Of a stretch of DNA of 5,561 nt, positions 5,521 to 5,561 are shown piece by piece (position 1 is the stretch's first letter; every line of letters starts with the position of its first letter). Location of the stretch: the NCBI GenBank assembly GCA_964499465.1, contig CAZCLJ010000292.1, positions 1-5,561 on the forward strand, read 5' to 3'. Made by a program: the position numbers and the translations under genes. Source of the stretch: JAAYJM01 sp964499465 (GTDB lineage: Bacteria; Bacteroidota; Ignavibacteria; Kapaibacteriales; UBA2268). The notes below the pieces were generated by a model. That model made no database searches. It was not told where the DNA came from and worked only from the letters and a program-made list of their open reading frames with translations.

Positions 5521-5561
5521 CTTCGGATTTTTTAACACGTAACTATATGTATAGCATATAA

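Noticed and set aside
5543..5554. CTATA-TG-TATAG palindrome at the window end
   Set aside because: Too short and AT-rich to mean anything, with context cut off by the window edge.

Overview
This AT-rich window (roughly 30% GC by eye) most likely comes from a member of the Bacteroidota or a close relative in the FCB group. The evidence is a secreted protein with a type IX secretion (T9SS) C-terminal sorting domain, a DUF4221-type lipoprotein, a perfect TAnnTTTG promoter element, and TGTCATTTCGAA...-type palindromic repeats of the kind common in intergenic DNA of this group. The species cannot be named from the sequence.

Layout. Bases 1-679 contain no intact gene. They hold a small palindrome (54-80), two copies of an ~83-bp hairpin repeat (89-147, truncated; 261-343, complete), and a GC-richer stretch that looks like the 3' tail of a lost plus-strand gene (342-422) with its terminator hairpin (428-462). 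A perfect 15-bp hairpin (618-651) lies just downstream of the first large gene. A minus-strand gene (680-3085) encodes an 801-residue secreted protein with an IgGFc-binding-protein-like region, an ASH/choice-of-anchor-like beta domain and a T9SS sorting tail. The 721-bp divergent intergenic region (3086-3806) is dense in repeats: a 24-bp inverted repeat pair enclosing 394 bp, a nested array of AAGGTTT motifs in mirrored orientation, a third hairpin-repeat copy, and a probable promoter. A two-gene plus-strand operon follows: a DUF4221-like beta-propeller lipoprotein (3807-4928), then a small exported protein with a CxxxC motif (4925-5377), overlapping it by ATGA. A fourth repeat copy (5438-5520) follows the operon.

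How it works together. All three proteins are predicted to leave the cytoplasm. The large one is expected at the cell surface or in the medium, the propeller lipoprotein is membrane-anchored and probably faces the periplasm, and the small protein is periplasmic. The last two are very likely co-translated; nothing ties the large secreted protein to them functionally.

The most notable non-coding signal is that the hairpin repeat is not just a palindrome. It has a conserved, asymmetric 25-nt centre, which gives each copy a direction. Copies 1 and 2 point one way. Copies 3 and 4 point the other and bracket the two-gene operon as direct repeats. I see no CRISPR array, tRNA, rRNA, transposase or recognisable defence system.
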